This document shows, in pieces, positions 44,436 through 55,686 of a stretch of DNA of 64,000 nucleotides (positions within the stretch are counted from its first letter, which is position 1; every line of letters starts with the position of its first letter). The translations under genes and the position numbers were made by a program. The stretch comes from Enterobacter sp. ENT03 (GTDB taxonomy: Bacteria; Pseudomonadota; Gammaproteobacteria; Enterobacterales; Enterobacteriaceae), in assembly GCF_019218745.1 (NCBI RefSeq), contig NZ_JAHUXA010000017.1, forward strand, positions 1-64,000, in the 5' to 3' direction. The notes under the pieces were generated by a model. The model was given only the letters and a program-made list of their open reading frames with translations. It had not been told where the DNA came from and searched no databases.

Positions 44436-45164
44436 ATGAAACTGTCACGGATCGTCATACCGCTTGTCGTTGTGGTTGTTGCCACTGTCGTCGGTTTTTT
44501 TATCGGCGCCCGCCCTACGCATAGCGGACTTACCGATGAGCAGCAATTTGACGCCGCGATGGCGCAATTCCCCTCCTTTATGGTGCTGAAAGAGCAGGAG
44601 CCGGCGTACTGGTCAACGCTGCGCACTCGCGCACTGACGATGCAGAAAGCGGGAAAAACGGAACAACAAATCATCGACGTCATCCAGCCAGAAATTTTGC
44701 AAATCCAGATCTCGCGTCTGCAATCCGCGCCTGACGATCAGGTGGTGCGCTATATGAAAGTGAATATGGAGCAGACCGCGGCGATCCAGAAAGTCAGTGA
44801 TGATGACTGTTATCGTTTCCTGTTCCCGACCGTAAAAGGCGGCATCAACCCGATGCGTATCCTGCCGAAAGAGATGCTGACGTACCGCGCCACGGTGGAT
44901 GCCGAGATGATGCGTTCGGCTTACGGGGCGGGCAAACACACCCCGACGCCGCAGGAGCAGAAACGCGCCCAGCAGGATCTCCAGCCGGTTGCCGAAAAGC
45001 TGATGCAGAAATATGGCGCTGATGTAGCCATCCTGTCGGAGCCGCAGAAGGGTGTCGGCAAAGAGAAACTGACCTGCGATATGGTAGAAGAATTGTGGAG
45101 CAACGTGCTGGCCTTACCGGCCGATAAAGCCGCGGGTATTGTGCGCTTTATGACGGTGCAGTAA
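44436..45164 (+). CDS. Membrane-anchored hypothetical protein
   Basis: A 242-residue protein I do not recognise. An N-terminal hydrophobic segment (about residues 5-24, IVIPLVVVVVATVVGFFIG) is followed by a hydrophilic, helical region that would lie in the periplasm if the segment is an anchor. Two Cys are present (DDDCYRF and KLTCDMV). ATG at 44436 is preferred to a TTG at 44421. It lies between rraB and yjgM, convergent with yjgM. Neither domain nor role can be assigned. Confidence 0.7.
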   Translation: MKLSRIVIPLVVVVVATVVGFFIGARPTHSGLTDEQQFDAAMAQFPSFMVLKEQEPAYWSTLRTRALTMQKAGKTEQQIIDVIQPEILQIQISRLQSAPDDQVVRYMKVNMEQTAAIQKVSDDDCYRFLFPTVKGGINPMRILPKEMLTYRATVDAEMMRSAYGAGKHTPTPQEQKRAQQDLQPVAEKLMQKYGADVAILSEPQKGVGKEKLTCDMVEELWSNVLALPADKAAGIVRFMTVQ

Positions 45165-45178
45165 CGCCACGTCGATAA

Positions 45179-45198
45179 GCCCTCCCGCAGGGGAGGGC
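45179..45198. terminator. Hairpin between the hypothetical gene and yjgM
   Basis: GCCCTCCC and GGGAGGGC pair perfectly around GCAG in the convergent gap. There is no T run on either side, so it is at best a weak terminator. Confidence 0.45.
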
Positions 45199-45212
45199 CA
45201 GATGACCAGCAT

Positions 45213-45725
45213 TTACAAAGACTTAAGCATGCGCACTTCGCAGTCCACGTGGCCGGTGCAGCCCAGCGGCGTGTCGATGTGCGTAAAACCCAGGCGCTCA
45301 TACAGCGCAATGGCGTCTTTAAGAAAGGCGGTGGTTTCGAGATAGCAGCGGGTAAAGTCCTGCTCACGGGCGAAATCGAGGGCGGCGAGGGCGAGCTGGC
45401 GCGCCAGTCCTTTACCGCGAATGCCCGGCAGGAAATACATTTTTTGCAGTTCGCAAATGTCCGGATCGCTACAGCTCAGCGGCGCGACGCCACCGCCGCC
45501 TACCACCTGGCCGTCCTGCTCGACGACCCAGTAAGCGTGGCGGGGCTGGCTGTAGAGCTGAAATAAGACATCCAGATTTGGATCGGCAACGGTGTAGCCC
45601 TTATCCGCCGTCAGTCCGAATTCAGCCGACACCTCGCGGATCACGCGGGCAATGGCCGGATTATCTTTTTCCTGGAGAGGGCGAAGCCGTAATTCGCCTG
45701 TCATACTGTGTGCATTATTCTGCAT
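45213..45725 (-). CDS. yjgM: GNAT family N-acetyltransferase YjgM
   Basis: A 170-residue GNAT acetyltransferase. The acetyl-CoA binding region is the motif [20 protein letters not shown], preceded by CELQKM. The C-terminus [16 protein letters not shown] matches E. coli YjgM. From memory the E. coli enzyme has been linked to O-acetylserine or polyamine-type acetylation, but its natural substrate is not firm. The start at 45725 is uncertain because no strong ribosome-binding site is seen. Confidence 0.88.
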   Translation of the reverse strand: MQNNAHSMTGELRLRPLQEKDNPAIARVIREVSAEFGLTADKGYTVADPNLDVLFQLYSQPRHAYWVVEQDGQVVGGGGVAPLSCSDPDICELQKMYFLPGIRGKGLARQLALAALDFAREQDFTRCYLETTAFLKDAIALYERLGFTHIDTPLGCTGHVDCEVRMLKSL

Positions 45726-45937
45726 GGGATAACCTGGAAACGTGGGACAGTAAAAGTCTGTGGACAGGCCCCACTATAAAACAGACCTTGCGAGATGAAA
45801 AATAAAAGCCAGCCTTAACATTTTTCCATTTTATTGCCGATATACGGCAATGAAGTACGGCGCAGGACATTGTGCTGCGTGACGTTAATTCCCCCTTTTA
45901 ATAAGGGTTTTAATCATTCATTTCAGGACGAAAAAGT

Positions 45938-47101
45938 ATGGATTCCTTAACAAAAACTCAGCGTCATCAAATCAAGTTTCACGGAGATGGCGGCAACTAT
46001 TTTGCAATATGGCTGGTGAATATCTTCCTGTCTGTTATTACCCTTGGCATATATTCGGCGTGGGCAAAAGTCAGAACCTACCGTTATTTCTACGGTAATA
46101 CCGAACTGGCTGGCGATCGTTTTGATTACCATGCCCGCCCGATGCAAATTCTGATTGGCCGTATCATTGCCTTCGTGGGCATCGTTATTTTCTACCTCTG
46201 TTTCCTGGCCAGTGAAGTGCTGGGAATGGTGATCATGCTGGCGTTCATTGCGCTGCTGCCGTGGATTATTATCCGCAGCTGGCGCTTCAATGCCATTATG
46301 TCCAGCTACCGTGGTGTGCGTTTTAACTACCTTTGCCGTGTCGGTCGCGCCTACTGGGTATTCCTCGGCTTTCCGTTGCTGGCTTTCGCGGCGCTGATTG
46401 TTGTCGTATCGCTGTTGAATTTCTTCACCAACCCGATGCTGGGTATTCTGCTGATGGTGGTGATTTTTGTACCGGGCGCGATCCTCATCCAGGGCGTTAA
46501 TTCCGCGCTGACCTACGACCTCTACGTGAATAATATGTTCTTTGGCGATGCCGCGTTCAAAGGCGACATGAATAAAGACGCCTTTGTCAAAATGGCGTTT
46601 AAAGCCGCGCTCTTTGTGGTGCCGGTGCTGATTATTCTCGGACTGATTTTCGCCAAAATGTTTTACTCCATCATGCAGGCAAGCTTATACGGCGGCACTG
46701 AAGATGCGATCGCCATGATGGTGCTCAGCAATATTGGCCTGATTATTCTGGCTTATGTGGTGGCGCTGGCAGGCGGCATGATGGCGGCGGCCTGGCTGAT
46801 TGTCGCGCACCGTAATTACGTAGCGAAGCAGACCACGCTGAACGGCGGCGCACTGCGTCTGCACTCCAGCATGAAATTCACCTCTTACCTCGGCCTGCTG
46901 TTCACCAATGCGCTGATCGTCATCTTCTCTTTAGGCATTGCGTCGCCATTTGCCCATGTGCGTCATGCGCGCTACGTGCTGCAAACGCTGGAAGTGGAAG
47001 GCGATCTGGATCAGCTGACCGTGCACGCCCATGGCGAGAAAGCGCCTGCGGCCGTGACGGAAGAACTGGTGCAGGCTCTGGATATCAATGTCGGCCTCTG
47101 A
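45938..47101 (+). CDS. yjgN: YjgN family membrane protein (DUF898)
   Basis: A 387-residue inner-membrane protein with about eight to ten hydrophobic segments. The DUF898 features are IKFHGDGGNYFAIWLVNIFLS at the start and a repeated pattern near residues 300-340 (FTSYLGLLFTNALIVIFSLGIASPFAHVRHARY), so the domain is duplicated. Function is unknown. It overlaps the M48 peptidase gene by 14 bases, which suggests a joint role. Confidence 0.92.
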   Translation: MDSLTKTQRHQIKFHGDGGNYFAIWLVNIFLSVITLGIYSAWAKVRTYRYFYGNTELAGDRFDYHARPMQILIGRIIAFVGIVIFYLCFLASEVLGMVIMLAFIALLPWIIIRSWRFNAIMSSYRGVRFNYLCRVGRAYWVFLGFPLLAFAALIVVVSLLNFFTNPMLGILLMVVIFVPGAILIQGVNSALTYDLYVNNMFFGDAAFKGDMNKDAFVKMAFKAALFVVPVLIILGLIFAKMFYSIMQASLYGGTEDAIAMMVLSNIGLIILAYVVALAGGMMAAAWLIVAHRNYVAKQTTLNGGALRLHSSMKFTSYLGLLFTNALIVIFSLGIASPFAHVRHARYVLQTLEVEGDLDQLTVHAHGEKAPAAVTEELVQALDINVGL

Positions 47102-48110
47102 TCTTAGCGGCTTTTATCAGTATCCCGGTCGGGCTGCCCGTGAGGCGGCCCGTCTGACGTTGCATGACGGGGCGGTGACGCTGCATCGGGACAGCGGCGA
47201 CGAAACGTATCCGCTGGCGGCGCTGACGGTGTCAGAGGCGCTGGGACATATTCCGTTGTCCCTCACCTTTGCCGACGGTGGCCGCTTTGCGCCCGGTGAC
47301 GATAAAACCTTTCGCCAGTGGTATTTCCGTCACCGGCGTCCGGGGCTGGTCCACCGGTTAGAGCAGCACAAACGTGGCGTGGTGGCGATGCTGTTCGCCA
47401 CCGTGCTGGTGGGCGTGTTTTACGTCTGGGTGCTGTTGCCGTGGCTGAGCGGCGTGATTGCCAGCCAGTTGCCGGTCAGTATCGAGCAGCAGCTTGGCCG
47501 CTACAGCGCGACTTATCTGGAAGAGCAGGGGCTGACGGAGAGCAAACTGAGTACGGCGCGTCAGCAGCAGTTGCAGACGCTGTTCCGGGCGGTGATCCCT
47601 GCGGATATGCGCGGGCAGACCGGCCTGCGCCTGCGCATCATGCATTTCCCGCTCGGGGCGAATGCGCTGATGCTGCCGGACGGCACCATGATGCTCAGCG
47701 ACCAGCTGGTGCGACTGGCGAAAAGCGACGATGCGCTGGCCGCCGTAATGCTGCATGAGATCGGCCATTACCGTTACCGACATTCGATGCAGATGGTGGT
47801 GCGCTCATCGCTGATCTCCATCACCCTGATGTGGGTGATGGGCGACGTCAGCGGGATCGGCGATACCCTGTTACAGTCGGCGGTGTTGGTGAACGAGATG
47901 CGCTTTTCACGCCGCATGGAGCGCGAGGCCGACCGTTTCGCGCTGGAGGAGATGCAACGCCAGGGACGACCATTAAGCGCGATGCTGCAAATCTTCACCG
48001 CGCTGGGCGAGCAGGGCAAGGATGACGAGAAGCGGGCGCTCCCGGACTGGCTCAGCACGCATCCGGCGATGCAGGAGCGGCTGGAAACCATCCGCAACGC
48101 CGCGCAATAA
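47088..48110 (+). CDS. M48 family metallopeptidase, membrane-anchored
   Basis: A 340-residue zinc peptidase. An N-terminal domain of about 95 residues is followed by a membrane segment (about 102-126), a linker and the catalytic domain. The zinc motif H223-E-I-G-H227 is intact, and the third ligand is probably Glu in MEREADRFALEEM. It is encoded overlapping yjgN, so the two are translated together. This gene is not in the same place in E. coli K-12. A quality-control role at the membrane is inference. Confidence 0.88.
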   Translation: MSASDLSGFYQYPGRAAREAARLTLHDGAVTLHRDSGDETYPLAALTVSEALGHIPLSLTFADGGRFAPGDDKTFRQWYFRHRRPGLVHRLEQHKRGVVAMLFATVLVGVFYVWVLLPWLSGVIASQLPVSIEQQLGRYSATYLEEQGLTESKLSTARQQQLQTLFRAVIPADMRGQTGLRLRIMHFPLGANALMLPDGTMMLSDQLVRLAKSDDALAAVMLHEIGHYRYRHSMQMVVRSSLISITLMWVMGDVSGIGDTLLQSAVLVNEMRFSRRMEREADRFALEEMQRQGRPLSAMLQIFTALGEQGKDDEKRALPDWLSTHPAMQERLETIRNAAQ

Positions 48111-48128
48111 AACGCATTAAAACGCATA

Positions 48129-48162
48129 AAAAAACCGGGCATTGTCAGATGCCCGGTTTTTT
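48129..48162. terminator. Bidirectional terminator between the M48 gene and valS
   Basis: AAAACCGGGCAT and ATGCCCGGTTTT form a 12-bp stem around TGTCAG, with A and T runs on both sides. It serves both converging genes. Confidence 0.93.
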
Positions 48163-48177
48163 ATTGGCGATAAAAGC

Positions 48178-51048
48178 TTACAGCGCGCTAATCACGCCCT
48201 GCTGCTCAATCAGCTTCGCTTTGGCCTGGGCAAATCCGTCCAGACGCTCACGCTCTTTGGCGACCACGGCTTCCGGCGCGCGCGCCACAAAACCTTCGTT
48301 ACCCAGTTTGCTTTCGATTTTCGCGATTTCCTGCTCGATCTTCGCCACTTCTTTCGCCAGACGCTCAAGCTCCGCGGCTTTGTCCACCAGACCGGCCATC
48401 GGGATCAGCAGCTCGGCACCGTCAACGATTTTGGTAACCGATACCGGCCCTTTATCGTCGGCAGGCAGCACGGTGATGCTTTCCAGACGCGCCAGCGTTT
48501 GCAGGAAGCTACGGTTTTCCGTCACGCGACGGATCACCGCCTCGCTGCAACCACGCAGCAGTAATGCCAGCGGTTTGGCAGGGGAGAGGTTCATCTCAGC
48601 GCGAATATTACGCACCGCGACGATCGCCTGTTTCAGCCACTCGGTATCTGCCAGCGCCGCCTCGTCTGCCAGTGCCGCATCAAACTGCGGGAACGGTTGC
48701 AGCATGATGCTTTCGTTTTGAGGAGAAAGAGCGGTGATGCCTTTCAGCACTTTCACGCGCTGCCAGATGGTTTCGGTGATGAACGGAATAATCGGGTGCG
48801 CCAGACGCAGCAGACCTTCCAGCACCGTCACCAGCGTATTACGGGTGCCGCGCAGTTCCGCTTCAGAACCGCCGTTCATTACCGGCTTGGTCAGCTCCAG
48901 ATACCAGTCGCAGAACTGGTTCCAGGTGAACTCGTACAGAATGCCCGCGGCAATATCAAAGCGGTAGCTGTCCAGCGCTTCACGGTAGGCTTTCACCGTG
49001 CGGTTGAACTCGGCCAGGATCCAGCGATCTGCCAGCGACAGCGTCAGTTCGCCGCCGTTGAAGCCGCAATCCTGATCTTCGGTGTTCATCAGCACAAAGC
49101 GGCTGGCGTTCCACAGTTTGTTACAGAAGTTACGGTAACCTTCCAGACGCTTCATGTCCCAGTTGATGTCACGACCGGTAGAGGCCAGTGCCGCCAGGGT
49201 GAAGCGCAGGGCGTCGGTGCCATGCGGTTCGATGCCGTCCGGGAACTGTTTCTCGGTACGCTTGGCGATTTTCTCCGCCAGCTGCGGCTGCATCATGTTG
49301 CCGGTGCGTTTTTCCAGCAGATCCGGCAGGGAGATGCCGTCCACCATATCCAGCGGGTCAATGACGTTGCCCTTGGATTTGGACATCTTCTGGCCTTCGT
49401 CATCACGGATAAGACCGGTCATGTAGACGGTTTTAAACGGTACCTGCGGCTTGCCGTTTTCATCTTTGATGAAGTGCATGGTCATCATGATCATGCGCGC
49501 GATCCAGAAGAAGATAATGTCAAAGCCGGACACCATCACCGAGGTCGGGTGGAACTGGCGCAGCGCGTCAGTGTTTTCCGGCCAGCCGAGGGTGGAGAAG
49601 GTCCACAGCGCGGAGGAGAACCAGGTGTCGAGCACGTCTTCGTCCTGGCGCAGGGCGATGTCGGCAGACAGATTGTTTTCGCTGCGTACTTCTTCTTCCG
49701 TGCGGCCAACGTAGACGTTGCCATCGTTGTCGTACCATGCCGGAATACGGTGACCCCACCACAGCTGACGGGAGATACACCAGTCCTGAATGTCACGCAT
49801 CCAGGAGAAGTACATGTTTTCGTACTGCTTCGGTACAAACTGGATGTCGCCGTTTTCTACCGCTTCTACCGCCGGTTTTGCCAGCACGTCTGCACGGACA
49901 TACCACTGGTCGGTCAGCATCGGCTCGATCACCACGCCGCCACGATCGCCGTAAGGCACGGTCAGGTCGTGGGGTTTGATCTCTTCCAGCAGGCCGAGGG
50001 CATCAATGGCCGCCACTACTGCTTTACGGGCGGCAAAACGCTCCAGATTCTGGAACTGCGCCGGGATAGCGCCTGAGTAAACGTCGGATTCATTGCCTTT
50101 GGTGTCGTACACTTCGGCCACGTCACGAATGTCGCCGTCAAAGGTCAGGATGTTGATCATCGGCAGCTGGTGACGACGACCCACTTCGTAGTCGTTAAAG
50201 TCATGCGCCGGGGTGATTTTCACGCAGCCGGTGCCTTTGGTCATGTCGGCGTGCTCATCGCCAACGATCGGAATACGACGATCCACCAGCGGCAGCATCA
50301 CGAATTTGCCGATCAGATCTTTATAACGCGGATCTTCCGGATTCACCGCCACGCCGGTATCGCCCAGCAGGGTTTCCGGGCGGGTAGTGGCGACCACCAG
50401 ATAATCTTTACCGTCGGCGGTTTTCGCGCCGTCAGCCAGCGGATAGCGGATATGCCACATCGAGCCTTTCGACTCGCGGTTTTCCACTTCCAGATCGGAG
50501 ATAGCGGTGCGCAGCTTCGGATCCCAGTTCACCAGGCGCTTGCCACGGTAAATCAGATCTTCTTTATACAGGCGCACAAAGACTTCTTTCACGGCATTGG
50601 AAAGGCCTTCGTCCATGGTGAAGCGCTCGCGCTCCCAGTCCACGGAGTTACCGAGGCGGCGCATCTGGCGGGTGATGGTGCCGCCGGATTCTGCTTTCCA
50701 CTGCCAGATTTTTTCGATAAAGGCATCGCGGCCATAATCGTGGCGGGTTTTACCTTCTTCGGCGGCAATTTTGCGCTCCACCACCATTTGCGTGGCGATA
50801 CCGGCGTGGTCGGTACCGACCTGCCACAGGGTGTTTTTCCCCTGCATACGCTGGTAGCGGATCATGGTGTCCATGATGGTTTGCTGGAAGGCGTGACCCA
50901 TATGCAAACTGCCGGTGACGTTCGGCGGCGGGATCATGATGCAGAAGCTTTCCTGGCTTTCATCGCCATTTGGTTTGAAATAGCCCTGCTGCTCCCAGTG
51001 CTCGTAAAGCGGCTGTTCAATATCTTGCGGGTTATATGTCTTTTCCAT
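48178..51048 (-). CDS. valS: Valine--tRNA ligase
   Basis: Class I aminoacyl-tRNA synthetase charging tRNA-Val. The 956-residue protein has the HIGH-type motif HMGH at 49-52, KMSKS from Lys554, a long editing domain between them ([29 protein letters not shown]) and a C-terminal coiled-coil arm rich in Lys/Glu. E. coli ValS has 951 residues. Its start overlaps the last base of the holC stop, so the two genes are coupled. Confidence 0.98.
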   Translation of the reverse strand: MEKTYNPQDIEQPLYEHWEQQGYFKPNGDESQESFCIMIPPPNVTGSLHMGHAFQQTIMDTMIRYQRMQGKNTLWQVGTDHAGIATQMVVERKIAAEEGKTRHDYGRDAFIEKIWQWKAESGGTITRQMRRLGNSVDWERERFTMDEGLSNAVKEVFVRLYKEDLIYRGKRLVNWDPKLRTAISDLEVENRESKGSMWHIRYPLADGAKTADGKDYLVVATTRPETLLGDTGVAVNPEDPRYKDLIGKFVMLPLVDRRIPIVGDEHADMTKGTGCVKITPAHDFNDYEVGRRHQLPMINILTFDGDIRDVAEVYDTKGNESDVYSGAIPAQFQNLERFAARKAVVAAIDALGLLEEIKPHDLTVPYGDRGGVVIEPMLTDQWYVRADVLAKPAVEAVENGDIQFVPKQYENMYFSWMRDIQDWCISRQLWWGHRIPAWYDNDGNVYVGRTEEEVRSENNLSADIALRQDEDVLDTWFSSALWTFSTLGWPENTDALRQFHPTSVMVSGFDIIFFWIARMIMMTMHFIKDENGKPQVPFKTVYMTGLIRDDEGQKMSKSKGNVIDPLDMVDGISLPDLLEKRTGNMMQPQLAEKIAKRTEKQFPDGIEPHGTDALRFTLAALASTGRDINWDMKRLEGYRNFCNKLWNASRFVLMNTEDQDCGFNGGELTLSLADRWILAEFNRTVKAYREALDSYRFDIAAGILYEFTWNQFCDWYLELTKPVMNGGSEAELRGTRNTLVTVLEGLLRLAHPIIPFITETIWQRVKVLKGITALSPQNESIMLQPFPQFDAALADEAALADTEWLKQAIVAVRNIRAEMNLSPAKPLALLLRGCSEAVIRRVTENRSFLQTLARLESITVLPADDKGPVSVTKIVDGAELLIPMAGLVDKAAELERLAKEVAKIEQEIAKIESKLGNEGFVARAPEAVVAKERERLDGFAQAKAKLIEQQGVISAL

Positions 51049-51491
51049 TATTTCCAGGTTGCCGTATTCAGGTTAAAACCAGCCAGGCGATAGGCTTTAT
51101 AGCGCTCGCGGGCCAGTTGTTTCAAAGTTTCTTCGTAGGGGACGAAGTCTACCACTTCTGTGAAAGCGGTGGCAAAATCTGCAAAGTTAACGCGTAAAGC
51201 GATTAACAGATCGCGCGGGCTGCTGTTGCGTTTCTGCGGCCAGGCGATTTCCACCGGCGCGCCGCCCCGTGGTCCTTCCCCCGCCAGATTATGCGGCACA
51301 AAGCTTTCCGCCGGACGCGCCCACAGGGCCTCGTCAAGACGGATCGCCTGTTGTTCATCTTCACAGGCGATCAGCACGCGCTTGCCGTTGCGCCAACGTT
51401 CCGCGGCAATTTCACACACCAGTTGCTCAACGGCGCTGAGGCCATCTACGGTGTCGTCATTGTCCAGAAGGTAGAACGTCGCGTTTTTCAT
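51048..51491 (-). CDS. holC: DNA polymerase III chi subunit
   Basis: Links the clamp loader (through psi, HolD) to single-stranded DNA-binding protein at the fork. The 147-residue protein starts [13 protein letters not shown] and includes the conserved [16 protein letters not shown] and [10 protein letters not shown]. It precedes valS with a one-base overlap, as in other enterobacteria. Confidence 0.97.
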   Translation of the reverse strand: MKNATFYLLDNDDTVDGLSAVEQLVCEIAAERWRNGKRVLIACEDEQQAIRLDEALWARPAESFVPHNLAGEGPRGGAPVEIAWPQKRNSSPRDLLIALRVNFADFATAFTEVVDFVPYEETLKQLARERYKAYRLAGFNLNTATWK

Positions 51492-51526
51492 GATATGGGG
51501 CTTCTTGTCGTGGATTTAAATGCAAA

Positions 51527-51601
51527 GCCGGGTGGCGCTTTGCCTACCCGGCCTACGGTTGAGTGGCGTGTAGGCCGGGTAAGGCGAAGCCGCCACCCGG
51601 C
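51527..51601. repeat. REP-like pair between holC and pepA
   Basis: Two facing units, gccgggtggcgctttgccta and gtaggccgggtaaggcgaag, lie in the pepA-holC gap on the same transcript side. Confidence 0.75.
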
Positions 51602-51609
51602 ACTTTACA

Positions 51610-53124
<1,515 letters not shown>

Positions 53125-53386
53125 CTACGCTCCTGAATCTTAAAGACAACAGCCATGGCTACGGATAGAATTGCAAGCTTTAGTAACTCATGTCCGCTGT
53201 TGCGGTGACTTCGTGTTAATCTTAACGTTATTACGGCTCAACACGTCAGAACTTATTCTAAACCGCGAATCCGCTTAGTTTTGTTATCTTAGCGATGATT
53301 TCAACGACTCAAGAGAATAAATGACGTTTAAGCCATGAAACAAGCGATTTTCCTGCAAAAAACGGGTTTTTACGGGCGTATTTAAA

Positions 53387-54487
53387 GTGATAATCATAAG
53401 ATATTTGGTGCGGGAGACGCTCAAAAGCCAGTTGGCGATCCTATTCATCCTGCTTCTGATTTTCTTCTGTCAGAAGCTGGTCAGGATCCTCGGCGCGGCG
53501 GTGGACGGTGAGATCCCGACAAACCTGGTGCTCTCTTTACTGGGATTGGGCGTGCCTGAAATGGCGCAGCTGATCCTGCCGCTCAGCCTGTTCCTCGGGC
53601 TGTTAATGACGTTGGGTAAACTCTACACCGACAGCGAAATCACGGTGATGCATGCCTGCGGCCTGAGCAAGGCCGTGCTGGTGAAAGCCGCCATGATCCT
53701 CGCGCTGTTTACCGGCATCGTGGCGGCAGTGAACGTTATGTGGGCCGGGCCGTGGTCGGCGCGTCACCAGGATGAGGTACTGGCGGAAGCCAAAGCGAAT
53801 CCTGGGCTGGCAGCGCTGGCACAGGGCCAGTTCCAGCAAGCCACCGACGGCAGCTCGGTACTGTTTATTGAAAGCGTGGACGGCAGCCGTTTTAACGACG
53901 TCTTCCTCGCGCAGATCCGTCCGAAAGGCAACGCTCGCCCGTCAGTGGTGGTCGCGGATTCCGGCGAACTGTCGCAGAAAAAGGATGGCTCGCAGGTTGT
54001 CACGCTCTCCAAAGGTACGCGCTTCGAAGGGACCGCGCTGCTGCGCGACTTCCGCATTACCGATTTCCAGGACTATCAGGCGATTATCGGTCATCAGACC
54101 GTGGCGCTTGATCCAGACGATACCGAACAAATGGGCATGAGCACGCTGCTCAACACCGATAACAATCGAGCCAACGCCGAACTGCACTGGCGCTTAACGC
54201 TCATTTTTGCGTGCTTTATGATGGCGCTGATGGTCGTACCGCTGTCGGTAGTCAACCCGCGTCAGGGTCGCGTACTCTCGATGCTGCCGGCGATGCTGCT
54301 GTATCTGGTGTTCTTCCTGCTGCAAACCTCGCTGAAATCGAACGCGGCGAAAGGGAAAATCGATCCGTTGATCTGGATGTGGGTCGTCAACCTGCTGTAT
54401 CTGGCGCTGGCGATAGGTCTGAATCTTTGGGACACGGTGCCGATGCGCCGTCTGCGCGCCCGTTTCACGGGTAAAGGAGCGGTATAA
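53387..54487 (+). CDS. lptF: LPS export ABC transporter permease LptF
   Basis: One half of the LptFG permease of the LptB2FG complex that extracts lipopolysaccharide from the inner membrane. The 366-residue protein starts with GTG (M/VIIIRYLVRETLKSQ) and has six membrane segments, three on either side of a periplasmic beta-jellyroll. The stop overlaps the lptG start by one base (TAATG). Confidence 0.97.
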   Translation: MIIIRYLVRETLKSQLAILFILLLIFFCQKLVRILGAAVDGEIPTNLVLSLLGLGVPEMAQLILPLSLFLGLLMTLGKLYTDSEITVMHACGLSKAVLVKAAMILALFTGIVAAVNVMWAGPWSARHQDEVLAEAKANPGLAALAQGQFQQATDGSSVLFIESVDGSRFNDVFLAQIRPKGNARPSVVVADSGELSQKKDGSQVVTLSKGTRFEGTALLRDFRITDFQDYQAIIGHQTVALDPDDTEQMGMSTLLNTDNNRANAELHWRLTLIFACFMMALMVVPLSVVNPRQGRVLSMLPAMLLYLVFFLLQTSLKSNAAKGKIDPLIWMWVVNLLYLALAIGLNLWDTVPMRRLRARFTGKGAV

Positions 54488-55569
54488 TGCAGGCATTCCG
54501 TGTACTTGACCGCTATATCGGTAAAACCATTTTCACCACCATCATGATGACGCTGTTCATGCTGGTGTCGCTCTCCGCCATCATCAAATTTGTCGATCAG
54601 CTAAAACGCGCCGGGCAAGGCAGTTACGATGCGCTGGGCGCTGGGATGTATACCCTGCTGAGCGTCCCGAAAGACATTCAAATCTTCTTCCCGATGGCGG
54701 CACTGCTGGGCGCGCTGTTGGGACTGGGGATGCTGGCGCAGCGCAGCGAACTGGTGGTGATGCAGGCGTCCGGCTTTACCCGTATGCAGGTCGCGCTGTC
54801 GGTGATGAAAACCGCTATCCCGCTGGTGCTGCTGACCATGGCGATGGGCGAATGGGTGGCGCCGCAGGGCGAGCAGATGGCGCGTAACTATCGCGCGCAG
54901 CAGCTGTATGGCGGCTCCCTGCTTTCCACGCAGCAGGGACTGTGGGCGAAAGACGGCAATAACTTTGTTTATATTGAGCGCGTGACCGGCGATGCTTCCC
55001 TGCGCGGCGTCAGCATCTACGGCTTTAACGATCAGCGCCGCTTGCAGTCCGTACGTTACGCGGCTTCTGCGACCTTCGATGCGAAAGCGAAAGTCTGGCG
55101 TTTATCGCAGGTGGACGAATCGAACCTCACCAATCCGAAACAGGTGACCGGCTCGCAGACCGTCAGCAGTTCCTGGAAAACCAACCTGACGCCGGACAAA
55201 CTGGGCGTGGTGGCACTGGATCCGGATGCACTGTCGATCAGCGGTCTGCGCGATTACGTGAAATACCTCAAGTCCAGCGGCCAGGATTCCGGGCGCTATG
55301 AGCTGAACATGTGGAGCAAGATCTTCCAGCCGCTGTCGGTGGCGGTCATGATGCTGATGGCGCTGTCATTTATCTTCGGTCCGCTGCGCAGCGTGCCGAT
55401 GGGCGTGCGCGTAGTGACGGGTATCAGCTTCGGCTTCGTGTTTTACGTGCTGGATCAGATCTTCGGCCCGCTGACGCTGGTTTACGGCATACCGCCGCTT
55501 ATCGGCGCACTGCTGCCTAGCGCATCGTTCTTCGCCATCAGCCTGTGGTTGATGCTGCGGCGTTCCTGA
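54487..55569 (+). CDS. lptG: LPS export ABC transporter permease LptG
   Basis: Second permease of LptB2FG. The 360-residue protein begins MQAFRVLDRYIGKTIFTTIMMT, has three membrane segments, a periplasmic beta-rich domain of about 170 residues, and three more membrane segments. It is coupled to lptF by overlapping stop and start. An 8-bp hairpin CCCCTCTC...GAGAGGGG at 55578-55600 follows. Confidence 0.97.
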   Translation: MQAFRVLDRYIGKTIFTTIMMTLFMLVSLSAIIKFVDQLKRAGQGSYDALGAGMYTLLSVPKDIQIFFPMAALLGALLGLGMLAQRSELVVMQASGFTRMQVALSVMKTAIPLVLLTMAMGEWVAPQGEQMARNYRAQQLYGGSLLSTQQGLWAKDGNNFVYIERVTGDASLRGVSIYGFNDQRRLQSVRYAASATFDAKAKVWRLSQVDESNLTNPKQVTGSQTVSSSWKTNLTPDKLGVVALDPDALSISGLRDYVKYLKSSGQDSGRYELNMWSKIFQPLSVAVMMLMALSFIFGPLRSVPMGVRVVTGISFGFVFYVLDQIFGPLTLVYGIPPLIGALLPSASFFAISLWLMLRRS

Positions 55570-55577
55570 TCCGCTTC

Positions 55578-55600
55578 CCCCTCTCTGTACCGGAGAGGGG
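55578..55600 (+). terminator. Hairpin after lptG
   Basis: CCCCTCTC and GAGAGGGG form a perfect 8-bp stem around a 7-base loop, nine bases after the lptG stop. Cytosines rather than thymines follow, so it is a weak terminator candidate. Confidence 0.45.
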
Positions 55601-55686
55601 CATCCCCCCGATAATTCTGTACTTTGGGACGTCTTCTGCTACGCCGACTATGCTTTGCATACGGTTAACAAAAATATCAGGTAGTT

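Noticed and set aside
48697-50076. A 459-codon frame antisense to valS.
   Set aside because: It lies wholly within a certain gene, and its composition is that of a complementary-strand shadow of a high-GC coding sequence.
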